Shown here one piece after another: positions 40,796 through 50,105 of a stretch of 64,000 nucleotides of DNA. Under the pieces are notes generated by a model that made no database searches, was not told the DNA's origin, and saw nothing but the letters and a program-made list of their open reading frames with translations. A program made the position numbers and the translations under genes. The DNA lies in assembly GCA_035716025.1 (NCBI GenBank), contig DASTKH010000046.1, positions 1-64,000 of the forward strand, given 5' to 3'. Within the stretch, counting starts at the first letter, position 1; every line of letters begins with the position of its first letter. The DNA comes from JADGHE01 sp035716025. GTDB taxonomy: Bacteria > Pseudomonadota > Alphaproteobacteria > Rhizobiales > Xanthobacteraceae.

Positions 40796-41572
40796 ATGCC
40801 GACCTTAGAGGAGCTGCGCGCGCAGGGGCGAGCCGCCGCCCGCCCGGCGCCGCCGGGCGAGAGTCGCGCCTCCCTTCCTTTCGCAATCCTGGCCTTGTTC
40901 GGATTTGCCCTGGGCGCGGCGGGCGTGCTGCTGTGGCCCGGCTTAGCGCCCCCGACGCCCTCCGCCGACCTCGCGGAATTTCGCGGGGTGCGCGAGGGCC
41001 AGCGCGCTTTCGCCTCGTCGTCAGGAGCAGCATCTGTCGCGGCGCCTGCAGCGGCGGACCATGCCGCCGACGCCGAAAAGCTCGCTGAAGCCGCAGACGC
41101 CGCCTGTTTTCGTCGCGCCCAGGCGCGAGACCCGAGCCGGGCGACGATTGCGCCTCTCGCAAGCCGGGCGGCATCGGATTTCGAGGTGGCGAGGCATGAC
41201 GATGAATTATTGGCCTGCCTCCTTACGGAAGCGCCCGCGCGCTATTGCGCGTCCTCGCAACGGCAAATGATCACGGCGGAGATCATCGCCTATTTCCATG
41301 GCCTCGATCGACGGAACGGGGCGCGCGGGCGGGTGCGCGGTTTGCCCGCGGACACGGCGGCATCCGTGGGCGCAATGCCGGCCGGCGAGGCCGGGCCCGA
41401 TCCACGTGTCGTTGCGGCCATCGAGGCACGGCTGCGCGACGGTGTCCTTACACGGGCCGACTTCAAACGCATCGCGCGCAGCCTGCCGCTGCCGCTGCGG
41501 GCGCACCTCGCCGCGGTGCCGATCGGCCCGACGCCGTGTCCGCCTCCGCCCTGGTGGGCGTTCTGGCGTTAA
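40796..41572 (+). CDS. Hypothetical single-span membrane protein
   Basis: A 258-residue protein of unrecognised family. One membrane segment (about residues 28-48, FAILALFGFALGAAGVLLW) follows a short cytoplasmic N-terminus; the rest (about 50-258) is Ala/Arg-rich and probably periplasmic, with three cysteines (AACFRRA, LLACLL, RYCASS) and a C-terminal CPPPPWWAFWR. It has no clear partner; the next gene, tlpA, is convergent. Confidence 0.6.
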   Translation: MPTLEELRAQGRAAARPAPPGESRASLPFAILALFGFALGAAGVLLWPGLAPPTPSADLAEFRGVREGQRAFASSSGAASVAAPAAADHAADAEKLAEAADAACFRRAQARDPSRATIAPLASRAASDFEVARHDDELLACLLTEAPARYCASSQRQMITAEIIAYFHGLDRRNGARGRVRGLPADTAASVGAMPAGEAGPDPRVVAAIEARLRDGVLTRADFKRIARSLPLPLRAHLAAVPIGPTPCPPPPWWAFWR

Positions 41573-41668
41573 ACCATGGCCGGTTCAGGTGGTTTCGGGC
41601 ATCGCCAAGCGTCCCTCGAGCGGTTGGGGTGTCGCCGTCAGCTCTCGGGCAATGCCGCCCGGCCTCCC

Positions 41669-42340
41669 TCAAGGCTCCTTCCGGACGACGGCCCGGATAA
41701 GATTGAGCGCGTCTTCGCTCGCCCATTCGGCAGGCCCCGCAAGCGTGCCGATCTCGCAGCCGTTGCGGTCGACAAGGATCGTCGTCGGCATGCCGAACGC
41801 CTTGCCGGCCGCCTTGAGCACCTGGAAGACCCGGGCCGAGGGGTCGGCGAAATAAGCGAGCCTTGTAATGCCGACGGATTCGAGCCAGGCGCGCGGCTTG
41901 TCGGGGTCGCGGGTATCGATATTCACGGCCACGACCGCGAATTCGGAGCCGCCGAGCGTCGCCTCCAGCGCATCGAGCGCCGGCATTTCCTTGCGGCACG
42001 GCACGCACCAGGTGGCCCACAGATTGAGCAGCACGACACGCCCGCGCCAGTCATCGAGCGAGCGCTGGCGACCGGTGCCGTCGGAGAAAGCGAGGGCCGG
42101 AAGCGGGCGCGGCGCGTCCGTAATCGAGAGGGCGGCGACCTGCCCGCGCGCGAGGGGGGCGACCCGCCGGGCGACCTCTTGCGTGCCGGCGCAGGCGGCC
42201 GAATCGGCGGATTTGCCCCCCAAGGCCGCAATCCCGTATATCGCGCCGAGCGCAGCCGCCGTTGCGAGGCCGGCGGCCAGCAGAAGGGGCTTGCGGGAGC
42301 GTGGGGCGGGCTTTGAAGCGTCGTCTCGGTTACGGATCAT
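41669..42340 (-). CDS. tlpA: Membrane-anchored thioredoxin-like protein TlpA
   Basis: A 223-residue periplasm-facing thioredoxin with one N-terminal membrane anchor (about residues 18-40). The redox site is W-C112-V-P-C115. A second cysteine pair, C50 and C195, matches the structural disulfide of Bradyrhizobium TlpA, which reduces the copper site partners during aa3 cytochrome oxidase assembly. Sequence and the neighbour argH agree with that protein. The start at 42338-42340 leaves 28 bp to the divergent argH ATG; an in-frame ATG at 42368-42370 would overlap it. A role with copper fits the PCuAC gene elsewhere in the window. Confidence 0.93.
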   Translation of the reverse strand: MIRNRDDASKPAPRSRKPLLLAAGLATAAALGAIYGIAALGGKSADSAACAGTQEVARRVAPLARGQVAALSITDAPRPLPALAFSDGTGRQRSLDDWRGRVVLLNLWATWCVPCRKEMPALDALEATLGGSEFAVVAVNIDTRDPDKPRAWLESVGITRLAYFADPSARVFQVLKAAGKAFGMPTTILVDRNGCEIGTLAGPAEWASEDALNLIRAVVRKEP

Positions 42341-42368
42341 CGTCGGCAACAAACGCGGAAGTGGCGCC

Positions 42369-43760
42369 ATGAGCAACAAGATGTGGGGTGGCCGCTTCGC
42401 GCATGCACCCGATGCCGTCATGGCCGAGATCAACGCCTCGATCGACGTCGATAGGGCCTTGTACCGCCAGGACATTGCCGCCTCCAAGGCGCATGCCGCC
42501 ATGCTCGCCAAGCAAGGCATCATTACGGCCGCCGACGCGGAGGCGATCGCCCGGGGGCTCGAGGACATTCTCGGCGAGATGGAATCGGGCCGCTTCTCCT
42601 TCCAGCGCGCGCTCGAGGACATCCACATGAACGTCGAGGCGCGGCTCGCGGAGCTGATCGGCCCGGCGGCCGGGCGCCTGCACACGGCGCGCTCGCGCAA
42701 CGACCAGGTCGCGACCGACTTCAAGCTCTAGGTCCGCGACGTCGCCGCCGCCCTCGACGCGGCGCTGGCCGACTATCAGCGGGCGCTCGCCGAAAAGGCG
42801 CTCGCCCACGCCGCGACGGTGATGCCGGGCTTCACCCATTTGCAGACCGCGCAGCCCGTCACCTTCGGGCATCATCTGCTCGCCTATGTGGAGATGGCGG
42901 CGCGCGACCGCGGCCGCTTTGCGGATGCGCGCCGGCGCGCCGAAGAGTCGCCGCTCGGCGCGGCCGCGCTCGCCGGCACCTCCTTTCCCATCGATCGCCA
43001 CATGACCGCCCGGGCGCTCGGCTTCGCGCGGCCGATGGCCAATTCGCTCGATGCCGTGTCCGATCGGGACTTCGTCCTCGAGGCGCTGGCGGCGGCCGCG
43101 ATCACGGCCGTGCACCTGTCGCGCTTTGCCGAGGAGATCGTCATCTGGACATCGCCGCTCGTCGGGCTGATCGCGCTCAGCGACAAGTTCACGACCGGCT
43201 CCTCGATCATGCCGCAGAAGCGCAACCCCGACGCGGCCGAGCTCGTGCGCGCAAAAGCCGGCCGCATCATCGGTGCGCTCGAATCCCTCCTCATCGTCAT
43301 GAAGGGCCTGCCGCTCGCCTATCAGAAGGACATGCAGGAGGACAAGGAAGGCGCGATCGCAGCCTTTTCCGCGCTCTCGCTCAGCCTCGCTGCCATGACC
43401 GGCATGGTGCGGGACATGCAGCCCGATGTCGCGCGCATGCGCAAGGCGGCGGGCGCAGGCTATGCGACCGCCACCGATCTTGCGGATTGGCTCGTGCGCC
43501 GGCTCGGCTTGCCCTTTCGGGAAGCCCATCACGTCACCGGCCGCATCGTCGCGGCCGCCGCCGCCAAGAATCTGCCGTTGCACCGTCTGCCGCTCGAAGA
43601 CATGCGGGCGGTCGAGCCACGCATCACGGACGAAGTCTATTCGGTTCTCTCCGTCGCGCGTTCGGTGCGCAGCCGCACGAGCTATGGCGGCACGGCACCG
43701 GCCCATGTGCGGCGCGAGGCGCGGCGCTGGCTCAGGCGTCTCGCCAAGGAGAAGTCCTGA
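42369..43760 (+). pseudogene. argH: Argininosuccinate lyase, interrupted by in-frame amber codon
   Basis: Reading through, the frame encodes a full-length 463-residue ArgH, the last enzyme of arginine synthesis. Codon 121 (42729-42731) is TAG, between ...TDFKL and VRDVAAAL, where a Trp or Tyr codon stands in intact relatives. The frame is unchanged on both sides. The catalytic loop GSSIMPQKRNPD and the TARSRNDQVATD motif are intact, and there is no other damage. Thus a single base change (or sequencing error) is likely and recent. TAG is a normal stop in neighbouring genes. The gene is divergent from tlpA and followed by lptM and lysA. Confidence 0.9.
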
Positions 43761-43838
43761 TTGGCGCTGCAGCCGCACCGGCCGGGCTGTCGCGCGGCGC
43801 GCGATCTGCTATGGTGCCATCCGATCCGGAGTGCTTTC

Positions 43839-44120
43839 GTGAATTCTGCCCCTCTGCCTTTCGTCGCGCTCCTGCTCGCGCTCGGCCTTGCGGGCTGCGG
43901 GGTCAAGGGACCGCTTGAGCCGCCGCCCCAGTCCGGCATCCACCCGAACGAGGTGCAAGCCGAACCGGCCACCGTGCCCGTCCCGCCGGGCACGACGGCG
44001 GCGCATCCTCTGGATCACGCGCCGGCGGTTGCCGAAATGGCGCGGCGCACCACCGCGCCGGCCGTTCGCGACGCGCCGGCCGCCCAGCGGCGCAGCGTGC
44101 TCGATTGGCTCATCGACTGA
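43839..44120 (+). CDS. lptM: Small outer-membrane lipoprotein LptM (YifL-like)
   Basis: A 93-residue lipoprotein whose signal peptide ends at C20 in GLAGCGVKGPLEPP, the mark of the LptM/YifL family that helps mature the LptD-LptE lipopolysaccharide translocon. The rest is Pro/Ala-rich and probably extended. It starts at GTG 43839 with GGAG nine bases before it. The argH-lptM-lysA order is common in alphaproteobacteria. Confidence 0.87.
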   Translation: MNSAPLPFVALLLALGLAGCGVKGPLEPPPQSGIHPNEVQAEPATVPVPPGTTAAHPLDHAPAVAEMARRTTAPAVRDAPAAQRRSVLDWLID

Positions 44121-44130
44121 CCGGCGGCCC

Positions 44131-45399
44131 ATGCACCATTTCGCCTATCGCGACGGCGTGCTGCACGCCGAGGCGGTGAGCCTCGACGCGATCGCCCGTG
44201 CGGTCGGCACGCCCTTCTACTGCTACGCGACGGCCACCCTCGAACGGCACTATCGCGTGTTCGCCGATGCCTTTGCCGACGTGCCGGCGCTCGTCTGCTA
44301 CGCGATGAAGGCGAATTCCAACCAGGCGGTGATCCGCACGCTCGCGCGGCTCGGCGCCGGCGCCGACGTCGTGTCCGAGGGAGAGCTCAGGCGTGCCCGA
44401 CTTGCCGGCATTCCGCCCGAACGCATCATGTTCTCGGGGGTCGGCAAGACGGCGCGGGAGCTTGCGCGCGCGGTGGACGAGGACATCCTCTGCGTCAATG
44501 TGGAGTCCATCCCGGAGCTTGAACAACTTTCGCAGATCGCCGCCGGCAAGGGCCGCACCGCGCGCATCGCGATCCGCGTGAACCCGGACATCGACGCGCG
44601 GACCCATGCCAAAATCGCGACCGGCAAGGCGGAGAACAAGTTCGGCATTCCCATCAGCGAGGCGCGGGAGGTCTATGCGCGGGCCGCGAAACTGCCGGGC
44701 CTCAGGGTGGTCGGCGTCGATATGCATATCGGCAGCCAGATCACCGAGTTGCGTCCGTTCGACGACGCCTTCGCGCTGCTGTCGGATTTCGTGCAGCGGC
44801 TGCGCGCCGACGGGCACGAAATCCATCACGTCGATCTCGGCGGCGGTCTCGGCATTCCCTATCGCGAGGGCGACGAGCCGCCGCCGCATCCGGAAGCCTA
44901 TGCGGCGGTGGTCAAGCGCGCGACACGCAATCTCGGCTGCACGCTGATCTTCGAGCCCGGCCGGCTGATCGTCGGCAATGCCGGCATTCTGGTCACGCAG
45001 GTGCTTTATGTGAAGCGCGGCGAGGCGAAGACATTCGTGATCGTCGACGCCGCCATGAACGATCTGGTGCGCCCCACGCTGTACGAAGCCCATCACGAAA
45101 TCTGGCCCGTCCGTGCAACACAGGCCCGCGCGCGGCGGATCGTCGCAGACGTCGTGGGCCCTGTTTGTGAATCGGGGGATTTTCTGGCGCTCGACCGGGA
45201 GTTGCCGGAACCTGCGGCAGGCGATCTCCTCGCCGTGATGTCGGCCGGCGCCTACGGGGCGGTTCAAGCCGGCACGTACAACACGCGTCCTTTGGTGCCG
45301 GAGGTGCTTGTGCGCGGCGACGCATGGGCGCTCGTGCGTCCTCGCCTCGATATAGACGCATTGATCGCGCTCGATCGTCTCCCGCCTTGGCTCGCCTGA
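44131..45399 (+). CDS. lysA: Diaminopimelate decarboxylase
   Basis: A 422-residue fold-type III PLP enzyme that makes lysine from meso-diaminopimelate. K60 (CYAMKANSN) binds PLP; HIGSQI, GGGLGIPY and EPGR bind its phosphate; GPVCESGD and AGAYGAVQAGTYN supply substrate- and dimer-site residues. It starts 10 bp after lptM and is probably co-transcribed. Confidence 0.96.
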   Translation: MHHFAYRDGVLHAEAVSLDAIARAVGTPFYCYATATLERHYRVFADAFADVPALVCYAMKANSNQAVIRTLARLGAGADVVSEGELRRARLAGIPPERIMFSGVGKTARELARAVDEDILCVNVESIPELEQLSQIAAGKGRTARIAIRVNPDIDARTHAKIATGKAENKFGIPISEAREVYARAAKLPGLRVVGVDMHIGSQITELRPFDDAFALLSDFVQRLRADGHEIHHVDLGGGLGIPYREGDEPPPHPEAYAAVVKRATRNLGCTLIFEPGRLIVGNAGILVTQVLYVKRGEAKTFVIVDAAMNDLVRPTLYEAHHEIWPVRATQARARRIVADVVGPVCESGDFLALDRELPEPAAGDLLAVMSAGAYGAVQAGTYNTRPLVPEVLVRGDAWALVRPRLDIDALIALDRLPPWLA

Positions 45400-45469
45400 A
45401 ACCGCCGCAACGAACAGCGGCCGGACGCGTTGTGGTGGCAGGCGGGTCGAGCGGTGGTATAGTTCGGTT

Positions 45470-48061
45470 GTGGAAAACGCGGTGATGTATCGGCCGTCGG
45501 GACCGGATCGCTGGCGGGCTCGCCACCACAAGCCCGAGAGCGCACAGGAACGGCTTGCGCGCGCGCTGAAGCGGGCGTGGTGGGCGTTGACCTGGGAGCG
45601 GGCCTGGCCGCGGCTCGCCCTCCTCGTCGTCACGATCGGCATTTTTCTCGCGCTGTCCTGGGCAGGACTCTGGCTCGTGCTCCCGCCGCTCGCCCGGGCG
45701 GTCGGCGTGGGGCTGGTCGCGCTCCTGATCTTGGCGAGCGCGGTGCCGCTCATGCGGCTGTCCTTGCCGAGCCGCGTCGAGTCGCTTGCCCGGCTCGACC
45801 GGGAGTCGGGAATCGCGCATCGGCCTGCGACGGCGGTGTCGGACAGTCTCGGCGTCGGGCGCAGCGACAAGGCCGCCGTTGCCCTGTGGGAAGCGCATCT
45901 TGCCCGTGTGGTCGCGCTTTCGGACCGGCTCCGGGCCGGGCTGCCCCGGCCCAGGCTTTTCGGGCGCGACCCCTATGCCGTGCGGGCCCTGGTTCTGCTC
46001 CTCGTCGTCGCCACCTTCTTTGTCGCGGGGGATGAACGGCTGCGGCGGCTTGCGGCCGCATTCGATTGGCGCGGGGCGGTCGCGAGCGCGAATTTCCGTA
46101 TCGATGCCTGGGTGACGCCGCCGAATTATACGGGGCGGCCGCCGATCCTTCTGCCCGGCGTGCGGCCGGGCGAGCCGGTGCGGCAGGCCGCAGGACCGAT
46201 CGCGGCGCCCGCCGGCAGCGTTCTCGTTGTCCGCTCGACGGGAATTTCGCCCGACATCGCCGTGCGGGGCCTCGCGGATGCGACCGACAAGGGCGGCGGC
46301 CGGGTGCCGGCGGGAACCGAGGAGCGCCGCTTCATCATCGAAAGCGACGGAAGCGTCACGCTGCGGGGGCTGCCGGGCCGTGACGTCACCTGGAGCTTCA
46401 CGGCGGTTCCCGACAAGGCCCCGCGCATTGCCTTTGCCAAGGATCCCGAAGCGCAGGTCAGAGGCACGTTGCAGCTGACCTATCACCTCGAGGACGATTA
46501 CGGCGTCGTGCATGCGGAAGCGAAGATCGCCCGCAAACCGTCCGGCACGGCTTCGGAGAAGCCCGCCCGCCCGCTCTATGAGCCGCCGAGCTTCCCGCTC
46601 AATCTGCCGCAGGCACGCACGCGCAACGGGACGGGCGAGACCACCAAGGACCTCACCCAGCATCCCTGGGCCGGCACGTCGGTACTGCTGACGCTCGTGG
46701 CCCGCGACGAGGCCGGCCATGTGGGCCAGAGCGAAGCCCGCGAGCTTCGCCTGCCGCAGCGGCCGTTCTACAAGCCGCTCGCCCGCGCACTGGTCGAGCA
46801 GCGGCGAATTCTCGCCTTCGATGCCGAGGCGCGGGGCCGCGTGCTCGCGGCGCTCGATGCGCTGACGATCGCGCCCGAGCGCTTCATTCCCGAAGCCTCC
46901 ATCTATCTCGGCCTGCGAACGATCTACTGGAATCTGGCAAGCGCGCGCAGCGACGACGATCTGCGCGAGGTCGTGGACCGCCTGTGGGCGATGGCGGTGA
47001 ACATTGAGGACGGCAATGTGGGCGACGCCGAACAGGCGCTGCGCCAGGCCGAAGAGGCGCTGCGCCAGGCGCTTGAACGCGGAGCCAGCGAAGAGGAAAT
47101 CAAGCGCCTGATGGACGAGCTGCGTGCCGCGCTCGACAAGTTCATGCAGGCGCTCGCCGAGGAAATGCGCCGCAACCCGCAGCAGCTCGCGCGGCCGCTC
47201 GATCCGAACGCGCGGGAACTGCGTCCGCAGGACCTGCGCAACATGCTGGACCGGATCGAGAACCTTGCGCGCTCCGGCAACAAGGAGGCGGCGCGGCGCC
47301 TTCTCGAACAGCTGCAATCGATGTTGAACAATCTGCAGATGGCGCGGCCCGGCCAACAGCCGAACGGCGACGACATGATGTCGGCGCTCGACGAACTCGG
47401 CGACATGATCCGCCGCGAGCAGCAGCTGCGCGACCGCACCTACCGGCAGGGACAGGAACGGCGGAATCGCCAGCAGGGCCAGCCGCGCCAGCGCGGGCAG
47501 CAGGGACAACAAGGCCAGCAAGGGGAGCAGGACGACTCGTTCGGCGAATTGCGCGACCGGCAGCAGGCCCTGCGCGAGCAGCTCAACCGGCTCATGGAGC
47601 AGCTCAAGCGCCGCGGGCCGATGCAGCCCGGTGAGCAAGGCGAGCAGGGCGAGGACGGTCGCGGCGCGCTCGGCGAAGCCGAGCAGGCCATGCGGGATGC
47701 CGAGGAACAGCTCGGCCAGGGCGACGGCGAGGGTGCGGTGGAATCGCAGGGCCGCGCCATCGAATCGATGCGCCGCGGCGGGCAGAGTCTCGCCCAGCAG
47801 ATGCAGAACGGGCCCGACGGCCCCGGCCCCAACGGCCAGCCGGGCCGTACCGGCCGCGAGCGCGCGCAACAGGAGACCGATCCGCTCGGCCGCCCGCTGC
47901 GCGGGCGCGACTATGGCGACGACGTGACCGTGAAGGTGCCGGGCGAAATCGACGTGCAGCGGGCGCGCCGCATCCTCGAGGAACTGCGGCGCCGCCTGTC
48001 GGATCCGCTGCGGCCGCAGATCGAGCTCGATTACATCGAGCGGCTGCTCAAGGACTTCTGA
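45470..48061 (+). CDS. Large DUF4175 (TIGR02302) membrane protein
   Basis: An 863-residue protein. Two membrane segments lie at about residues 46-90 and a third near 170-190; the remainder faces the periplasm or cytoplasm. Residues about 650-700 are a Gln/Arg/Gly-rich low-complexity stretch and the segment around 500-600 is coiled-coil-like. The last 90 residues (KVPGEIDVQRARRILEELRRRLSD) are conserved in TIGR02302. The family is common in Hyphomicrobiales without known function. A GTG start is used; an ATG lies five codons on (45485). Its last 14 nt overlap the convergent receiver gene. Confidence 0.85.
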   Translation: MENAVMYRPSGPDRWRARHHKPESAQERLARALKRAWWALTWERAWPRLALLVVTIGIFLALSWAGLWLVLPPLARAVGVGLVALLILASAVPLMRLSLPSRVESLARLDRESGIAHRPATAVSDSLGVGRSDKAAVALWEAHLARVVALSDRLRAGLPRPRLFGRDPYAVRALVLLLVVATFFVAGDERLRRLAAAFDWRGAVASANFRIDAWVTPPNYTGRPPILLPGVRPGEPVRQAAGPIAAPAGSVLVVRSTGISPDIAVRGLADATDKGGGRVPAGTEERRFIIESDGSVTLRGLPGRDVTWSFTAVPDKAPRIAFAKDPEAQVRGTLQLTYHLEDDYGVVHAEAKIARKPSGTASEKPARPLYEPPSFPLNLPQARTRNGTGETTKDLTQHPWAGTSVLLTLVARDEAGHVGQSEARELRLPQRPFYKPLARALVEQRRILAFDAEARGRVLAALDALTIAPERFIPEASIYLGLRTIYWNLASARSDDDLREVVDRLWAMAVNIEDGNVGDAEQALRQAEEALRQALERGASEEEIKRLMDELRAALDKFMQALAEEMRRNPQQLARPLDPNARELRPQDLRNMLDRIENLARSGNKEAARRLLEQLQSMLNNLQMARPGQQPNGDDMMSALDELGDMIRREQQLRDRTYRQGQERRNRQQGQPRQRGQQGQQGQQGEQDDSFGELRDRQQALREQLNRLMEQLKRRGPMQPGEQGEQGEDGRGALGEAEQAMRDAEEQLGQGDGEGAVESQGRAIESMRRGGQSLAQQMQNGPDGPGPNGQPGRTGRERAQQETDPLGRPLRGRDYGDDVTVKVPGEIDVQRARRILEELRRRLSDPLRPQIELDYIERLLKDF

Positions 48062-48431
48062 GCGGGCTGCGCTCCAATGCGTCCGCAACATGTGCGGCGA
48101 TCGCCGCGAGGCTGAACGGCTTCGGCACGATTCCGGCAATCAGCGCATCGAGATTCTGCGCCCGCTCATGGTGGTCGGAATAGCCGGTCATCAGCAGAAT
48201 GGTAAGGTTCGGGAAGTCCCGGGCCGCCGCAAGGGCCAGCGCAATCCCGTCCATGACCGGCATGCGGATGTCGGACAGCAGAAGGTCGAAACGCGGTTCG
48301 GCGGCGGCGAGCCGGTCGAGCGCCTCCGCGCCGTCGGCCGCGACCGCAACCTCATGGCCGGCATGCGCCAGGCCGCGCTGCAGAAGCCAGCGCAGGGCCT
48401 CCTCGTCGTCGGCCACGAGAATCCTTGCCAT
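48048..48431 (-). CDS. Single-domain response regulator (CpdR-like)
   Basis: A 127-residue receiver domain with nothing attached. Acidic residues are at positions 9-11, the phospho-acceptor is D54 (LLLSDIRMPVMDG), LLMTGYS carries the Thr and VPKPF the Lys. Size and sequence are like CpdR, which hands substrates to the ClpXP protease during the alphaproteobacterial cell cycle; this assignment is by resemblance. It follows the DUF3426 gene by 4 nt and overlaps the DUF4175 gene. Confidence 0.85.
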   Translation of the reverse strand: MARILVADDEEALRWLLQRGLAHAGHEVAVAADGAEALDRLAAAEPRFDLLLSDIRMPVMDGIALALAAARDFPNLTILLMTGYSDHHERAQNLDALIAGIVPKPFSLAAIAAHVADALERSPLRSP

Positions 48432-48435
48432 CGGC

Positions 48436-49281
48436 TCACTCTCCGCCGACGAGATCGCGACGGTTGAAGAAACGCACCAGCACGTCCTTTGCGTCCTCGG
48501 GCGGAGATGCGAGGCGGCTGCGGAACGGCAGCGATTCGCCCGCGCCCAGGACCGGACGGTCGGGCAAGGCGGTCCAGGCATACACTTCGACGCCGGCCTT
48601 GTTGCGAACGGCAAAGCGCAGCCGCGGCACTTCGACATTGTGTCCGGCAACGTTCACGATGCGCCCCTCCACGACCAGCACCGGAACATCGTCCTTCGTC
48701 TCACCGGAAATCCGCAAGTCCTGGAAGGCAAGGCCCCGCAGATTGACCGGGATGCCGAGGAGCTCATAAAGCCGCGCCGTCTGCGGCGCGAACCGCACCA
48801 CCTCGGTCCGCAGCATCAGGAGGGCCAGCAGAACCGAAAGGCAACCGAAGATCACGAGGGCGAGCGGCCGCGGCCGGCGGCCGCTACGCCGCTTCGACGC
48901 CGGGCGGTCGCGCCGGGCGGCCACCGATTCGATGTCTTCCGACGGATCGGGCTCGTCCGCCCCCGTCATCGGCTCGAATTCGACGATCGTCTCGGCCGGC
49001 GCGAGCGGCGGGGCGTCCCCCACCGGAAGCGCGGACGGATTGTCCTCCGCCGAAGGTCGAGCCGCGGGCGGCCGACGTTCGTTCGGCGCGTGCTGCGCCC
49101 CCGCCCGGCCCAGGAACCGAACGCCTTCCGCGACCGCGAGCTCCATTTCGGCCGGCAACGTCGGGCGGCGCGCGACCCACGTCTCACGGCACTGGGAGCA
49201 GCGCACGGCGCGCCCTTCGGGCCCGAGCTTCTCGTCATTGAGCTCGTATGACGTTGCGCAGTTGGGGCAGATGATCCGCAT
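48436..49281 (-). CDS. Zinc-ribbon membrane protein with DUF3426-like domain
   Basis: A 281-residue protein. The N-terminus is an MJ0042-type zinc ribbon (CPNC ... CSQC, residues 5-31), followed by a long acidic/Pro-rich linker, a membrane segment (about 140-160) and a C-terminal DUF3426 domain (about 180-275). It is a conserved alphaproteobacterial neighbour of ftsE, divergently placed, with no known function. It is probably co-transcribed with the CpdR-like gene. Confidence 0.85.
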   Translation of the reverse strand: MRIICPNCATSYELNDEKLGPEGRAVRCSQCRETWVARRPTLPAEMELAVAEGVRFLGRAGAQHAPNERRPPAARPSAEDNPSALPVGDAPPLAPAETIVEFEPMTGADEPDPSEDIESVAARRDRPASKRRSGRRPRPLALVIFGCLSVLLALLMLRTEVVRFAPQTARLYELLGIPVNLRGLAFQDLRISGETKDDVPVLVVEGRIVNVAGHNVEVPRLRFAVRNKAGVEVYAWTALPDRPVLGAGESLPFRSRLASPPEDAKDVLVRFFNRRDLVGGE

Positions 49282-49391
49282 GGGACGTGCCGGCCGCTGA
49301 TTTGCGCGAGGCTAGCAGCCGATCGTTAACGGATCGGAAACCATGGAAACGGGAAATAGATCGGGGCCCGAAGTCCGCGGAACGTTTAGCG

Positions 49392-49406
49392 TTAATGCGA
49401 TCTTAA
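49392..49406. promoter_or_regulatory. CtrA-type binding site before ftsE
   Basis: TTAA-TGCGATC-TTAA matches the full CtrA consensus TTAA-N7-TTAA. It lies 40 bp before the ftsE GTG in the 164-bp gap between ftsE and the divergent zinc-ribbon gene. In this GC-rich sequence a chance match is uncommon. CtrA control of ftsEX, or of the divergent gene, is inferred. Confidence 0.6.
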
Positions 49407-49445
49407 AGACGTGCGGACCATCCTGGAGCAGCCGGAGACGCGCGC

Positions 49446-50105
49446 GTGGTCCGATTTGAAAACGTGGGTTTGCGCTACGGCGCGGGACCTGAGGTTCTGC
49501 GCGACGTGAGCTTCGCCGTCGAGCCCGGCTCGTTGCAGTTTCTCACCGGTCCCTCGGGCGCCGGAAAGACGTCGCTGCTGCGGCTCCTGTTCATGTCGCT
49601 GCAACCGACGCGCGGCCTCATCTCCGTCTTCGGCCACGACGTCGCCAACCTGACCAAGGATGCGATTGCCACGCTGCGGCGCCGGATCGGCCTCGTCTTT
49701 CAGGACTTCCGTCTGATCGACCATCTCAACACCTACGAGAATGTCGCGCTGCCCTTGCGGGTCATCGGCCGGGCGGAGGCGAACTACCGCAGCGAGGTGA
49801 TCGAGCTGTTGCGCTGGGTCGGGCTCGGCGACCGGTTGTGGGCCCTGCCGGAGGTGCTGTCGGGGGGCGAAAAGCAGCGCGCCGCCATCGCCCGCGCCGT
49901 GATCTCGCGTCCCGAACTGCTGCTTGCCGACGAGCCGACCGGCAATGTCGATCCCACTCTCGCGCGGCGGCTGTTGCGGCTTTTCGTGGAACTGCACCGC
50001 TCCGGTACCGCCGTCGTGATCGCCACCCACGACGTGAGCCTGATGGATCAATACGACGCCCGCCGCCTCGTTCTGCTCGAGGGGAATCTGCATGTCGCTG
50101 ATTGA
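49446..50105 (+). CDS. ftsE: Cell-division ABC ATPase FtsE
   Basis: A 219-residue ABC ATPase that with FtsX couples the cytoplasmic division ring to peptidoglycan hydrolases. Walker A GPSGAGKT is at residues 35-42, the ABC signature is LSGGEKQR and Walker B LLLADEPTGN; the FtsE-typical GLVFQDFRLIDHLNTYENV is present. It starts at GTG 49446 with GGAG upstream, and its end overlaps ftsX by 14 nt. Confidence 0.96.
   Translation: MVRFENVGLRYGAGPEVLRDVSFAVEPGSLQFLTGPSGAGKTSLLRLLFMSLQPTRGLISVFGHDVANLTKDAIATLRRRIGLVFQDFRLIDHLNTYENVALPLRVIGRAEANYRSEVIELLRWVGLGDRLWALPEVLSGGEKQRAAIARAVISRPELLLADEPTGNVDPTLARRLLRLFVELHRSGTAVVIATHDVSLMDQYDARRLVLLEGNLHVAD

Noticed and set aside
42819..43760. Separate gene starting at an internal ATG of argH
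   Set aside because: The frame is continuous with the first part of argH and lacks a ribosome-binding site. A fragment without the N-terminal third could not form the active tetramer.
44993..48139. 1048-codon minus-strand open frame
   Set aside because: Antisense to lysA and the DUF4175 gene, whose families are clear. The Leu/Ala-rich translation has no recognisable domain.
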